Assembly (NCBI RefSeq): GCF_000521805.1
Contig: NZ_JAMB01000003.1
Coordinates: 186,001 to 250,000 of the forward strand
Direction: 5' to 3'
Source of the DNA: Marinomonas ushuaiensis DSM 15871
Lineage (GTDB): Bacteria; Pseudomonadota; Gammaproteobacteria; Pseudomonadales; Marinomonadaceae
DNA length: 64,000 nucleotides
Positions 61,497 to 64,000 of the stretch are shown here, piece by piece; position 1 is the stretch's first letter, and each line of letters starts with the position of its first letter. The translations under genes and the position numbers were made by a program. The notes below the pieces were generated by a model. That model was given only the letters and a program-made list of their open reading frames with translations. It was not told the origin of the DNA and searched no databases.

Positions 61497-62669
61497 TTAC
61501 TTAAACCTAATTTTCGATATCAAAAGGCAAATAACACCAAATAAAATCCCCCAGAATGCAGAAGCAATACCACCAAAAGAAACACCTGAAACCGTCACTA
61601 AAAAAGTAACAAGCGCCGCCTCTCTGTTAGCATCATCCATCATAGCTGTTTTTAAATTCATACCAATTGTTCCCAGCAAGGCAATCCCAGCCAAAGCTGC
61701 AATCATAGTCGCAGGAAACACCGAGAATAAAGCAACAACAGAAGTACCAGCTAATCCGGCAATGGCGTAAAAAACGCCAGCAGATAAACCTGCTATATAT
61801 CGACGTTTAGGATCTTTATGGCATTCCTGACCAGAACAAATCGCTGCCGTGATTGCCGCTAAATTGAAAGCAAAACCACCAAATGGCGCCAATACAACAG
61901 ACGTAAAGCCGGTCCAACTAATCAATGGTGATACTGGTGTTTCATAACCACTACTGCGCATTACTGCAACGCCAGGTATATTTTGAGAAGTCATGGTAAC
62001 AATATACAGGGGTAACCCTATACCGATGAGAGCACCGACATTCCATTCAGGCCAAACCCAAATTAGAGAACCAATATTGAAAGGAATATTTGATAAGAAA
62101 TGAGTCTCAGAGCGACCTAATACAAAAACAACGCCAGCTATTAAAACAAAGAGAACAGCATAACGAGGTAAAAGCTGTTTACCAATTAAATAAGCCAGCA
62201 GCATAGTGCCAACAAGAAAAGCATCACCTACCATTGAGTCGAAAATTGAAAGGCCGAACTGAAATAAAACACCTGCCAGCATCGCACAAGCAATAGGCAA
62301 AGGTACCAAGCGCATGACTTTATCAAATAAACCAGACACGCCGGTTAATACAGCTAACAGGCCAGCGAAAACAAATACCCCAATCACCTCAGGATAAGTA
62401 ATAGAGCCTAAACTCGTAGCAAGTAATGCGGCTCCAGGTGTTGACCAAGCCGTAATAACAGGGAATTTATACCATAAAGATAGGAAAAAACAGGTTGCCC
62501 CCATACCAAAGCCAAGAGCCATAATCCAAGACACGATCATATTTTCGTCTGCACCGGCGGCTTGGGCGGCCTGAAAAACAATGGCGACTGAACTCGCAAA
62601 ACCAATTAGCACAGCAATAAAGCCTGCAACTAAAGCACTCACACTCATATCATTTACTATCTTGAACAC
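61497..62669 (-). CDS. benE: BenE family transporter
   Basis: A 390-residue inner-membrane transporter of the BenE family (benzoate/H+ symporter-like, nucleobase-transporter fold), with about 12 hydrophobic segments. WSTPGAALLATS (about residues 76-87) and GGFAFNLAAITAAICSG are family marks. No benzoate-degradation genes are in the window, so benzoate as substrate is tentative; related transporters carry other aromatic or small organic acids. First gene of an operon with a GntR regulator. Confidence 0.88.
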   Translation of the reverse strand: MFKIVNDMSVSALVAGFIAVLIGFASSVAIVFQAAQAAGADENMIVSWIMALGFGMGATCFFLSLWYKFPVITAWSTPGAALLATSLGSITYPEVIGVFVFAGLLAVLTGVSGLFDKVMRLVPLPIACAMLAGVLFQFGLSIFDSMVGDAFLVGTMLLAYLIGKQLLPRYAVLFVLIAGVVFVLGRSETHFLSNIPFNIGSLIWVWPEWNVGALIGIGLPLYIVTMTSQNIPGVAVMRSSGYETPVSPLISWTGFTSVVLAPFGGFAFNLAAITAAICSGQECHKDPKRRYIAGLSAGVFYAIAGLAGTSVVALFSVFPATMIAALAGIALLGTIGMNLKTAMMDDANREAALVTFLVTVSGVSFGGIASAFWGILFGVICLLISKIRFK

Positions 62670-62790
62670 AGACTCATCCCTTTAAATTGTTAAAGCATGA
62701 TCACTATATTCTAAATGATTAATTTTTGTATACATTTTTATCTATTATTTAGAGTCATTAACAAGCGTAGTAGTCTTGTAAAGGCCTCAT

Positions 62791-63504
62791 TTAATGACTT
62801 AACATAAAACCAACTAAACCAAGAGCAAAACCCATCACAGCTCCCATTGGTGGCGCCCAATGTTTTTCTAATACAACTTTAGGTGCAATATCCTGAAAGA
62901 CTGCATATAGAATTCCGCCAGAAGCAAACAACATAACACCAGAAATTAATGCTGGCCATTCAGCAAGCCAGATAAACGCAATAACCCCAGAAACAGGGCC
63001 ACATAAAGCAAGAATAAAAAAATAAAATACGATTTTATAGGAAGAATAGTTCGAAGAACTCTTTAGCTCTCGAAAAGCATTGAAGCCTTCAGGTAGGTTT
63101 TGCATAGCAATAAGAGCTGCTAACAATACGGCTTCTGAACCACCTAAAGCGATAGCAGCACCAAGAGCCAAGGATTCTGGAATAAAATCTGCCAACATCG
63201 CCACTAACTGACTCATTGATGTTTTGCTTTTTGATAGTTGAATATCAAGTAGCATGAATGCGATGCCGCCTAATAAAAACAAAATAACAGAAGACCAAGG
63301 AGAGAATTGCTCGATTCCTTCTGGCACTAATACTAAAGCAATGGCAGACAATAATGCCCCACCACCAAAAGCCGTAATACCATGTATTAATTCATCTTCT
63401 AACAATACTGATTTAATTTTTTCAAAATGAGCAAGTAGAGCCCCTACAGGCATAGCCAAGCCCGCAAAAAGCGTTAACAAAATAACGCTATATAACGAAT
63501 CCAT
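62791..63504 (-). CDS. ZIP family metal transporter
   Basis: A 237-residue inner-membrane protein with about eight helices. The ZIP metal path is seen as ADFIPESLALGAAI (about residues 108-121) and MQNLPEGF (about residues 137-144), corresponding to helices IV and V; the usual HxxPE is FIPES here. It likely carries Zn, Fe or Mn. The cytosolic His-rich loop of ZupT-like proteins is missing. The ATG at 63502-63504 (MDSLYS) is preferred to a TTG five codons earlier. Confidence 0.85.
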   Translation of the reverse strand: MDSLYSVILLTLFAGLAMPVGALLAHFEKIKSVLLEDELIHGITAFGGGALLSAIALVLVPEGIEQFSPWSSVILFLLGGIAFMLLDIQLSKSKTSMSQLVAMLADFIPESLALGAAIALGGSEAVLLAALIAMQNLPEGFNAFRELKSSSNYSSYKIVFYFFILALCGPVSGVIAFIWLAEWPALISGVMLFASGGILYAVFQDIAPKVVLEKHWAPPMGAVMGFALGLVGFMLSH

Positions 63505-63610
63505 ACAATTAACACCCAATAAAATTTGAAGTAAATTATACAGTCATTATCAATAGAGCTTCTATTAATTGTAGTTCGTGCTTAATAGTAGCTCTGCTCA
63601 TAGCTCTTAA

Positions 63611-64000
63611 TTATTGTCCAAGGTAAGCATTTAAAAATGCTTTTGTTCGTTCTTCTTGAGGTTGTGTGAAAATAGCCTCCGGTTTACCCTCCTCCACAAT
63701 AGCGCCTTTATCAAAAAAGCACACCCTGTCACTAATTTCACGAGCAAAGTACATTTCATGAGTTACAAGTAGCATAGTGAAGCTTTCTTCTTTAACAAGG
63801 TTACGAATGACATCCAACACCTCATCGACTAATTCTGGATCCAAAGCCGATGTAATCTCATCTAAGAGTAATATAGATGGCTTCATCGCAAGAGCTCTCG
63901 CAATCCCTACTCGCTGCTTCTGACCACCGGATAAATCATTTGGGTAACTATCCGCTTTATCAGCCAAACCAACAAGCTGAAGCAACCTTTCTGCTGACGC
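63611..64000 (-). CDS. Amino-acid ABC transporter ATP-binding protein (C-terminal part, cut by window edge)
   Basis: The last about 129 residues of an ABC ATPase are visible: signature LSGGQKQRVGIARALA, Walker B ILLLDEITSALDPE, His-loop LLVTHEMYFAREI and the end VEEGKPEAIF. These match the polar amino-acid (GlnQ/HisP) subfamily. The N-terminal half with Walker A lies outside the window, so the ligand and operon partners are unseen. The 91 bp to the ZIP gene contain nothing obvious. Confidence 0.92.
   Translation of the reverse strand, partial: ASAERLLQLVGLADKADSYPNDLSGGQKQRVGIARALAMKPSILLLDEITSALDPELVDEVLDVIRNLVKEESFTMLLVTHEMYFAREISDRVCFFDKGAIVEEGKPEAIFTQPQEERTKAFLNAYLGQ

Overview
The window reads as chromosomal DNA of an AT-rich marine gammaproteobacterium. 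The nearest fit by gene content is the Oceanospirillales, and Marinomonas in particular; this is inferred from gene content and synteny, not from a search. Nearly all DNA is coding. No rRNA or tRNA gene was seen; the one RNA gene recognised is the 4.5S SRP RNA (ffs).

1-9,300 is housekeeping: the start of groEL, groES, fxsA, an alkyltransferase-like protein, yajQ, panE, a CvfB-type S1 protein, a DUF1415 protein, an SrmB-type helicase, ribA, an Lrp/AsnC regulator and leuA. 9,365-21,830 is mainly signalling and stress: a receiver-GGDEF protein overlapping a 1,540-residue hybrid kinase, copCD, msrB, ffs, hisI, a chemoreceptor and a YafJ-type amidotransferase. 22,063-25,507 carries an OsmC-YcaO fusion and purT.

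25,504-28,630 is the most unusual region. Five integron attC-like sites, all in the same orientation, alternate with four minus-strand genes: two GNAT acetyltransferases, a PD-(D/E)xK (VRR-NUC-like) nuclease and a GIY-YIG/DUF4357 nuclease. No integrase is present, so this is a cassette cluster without its integrase (CALIN type). The end attC overlaps the purT stop codon. On the other side lie palindromic repeats and a short orphan reading frame.

29,094-41,262 holds a 2OG-Fe(II) oxygenase, a UvrD/Rep-type helicase, an M14-type deacylase, a ynjBCD ABC transporter, a lipoprotein hydrolase, a queuosine-mannosyltransferase-like enzyme, a dienelactone hydrolase and yaeQ. 41,366-42,622 is a compact phage-like switch: a YdaS/Cro-like protein, a divergent CI-like S24 repressor and csrA. 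Near-identical operator-like palindromes lie in the ydaS promoter and again upstream of csrA, which suggests that the repressor controls csrA.

42,869-49,273 has a DASS transporter and aceEF. After an 889-bp non-coding gap, 50,163-58,947 is a run of tightly packed genes: nadC, ackA, pta, an unknown gene, pilin, pilB, pilC, pilD, coaE and yacG. ackA-pta interrupts the usual nadC-pil order, and the PilB is unusually short. The window ends with a TPR response regulator and small kinase, a GntR regulator with BenE, a ZIP transporter and part of an amino-acid ABC ATPase.
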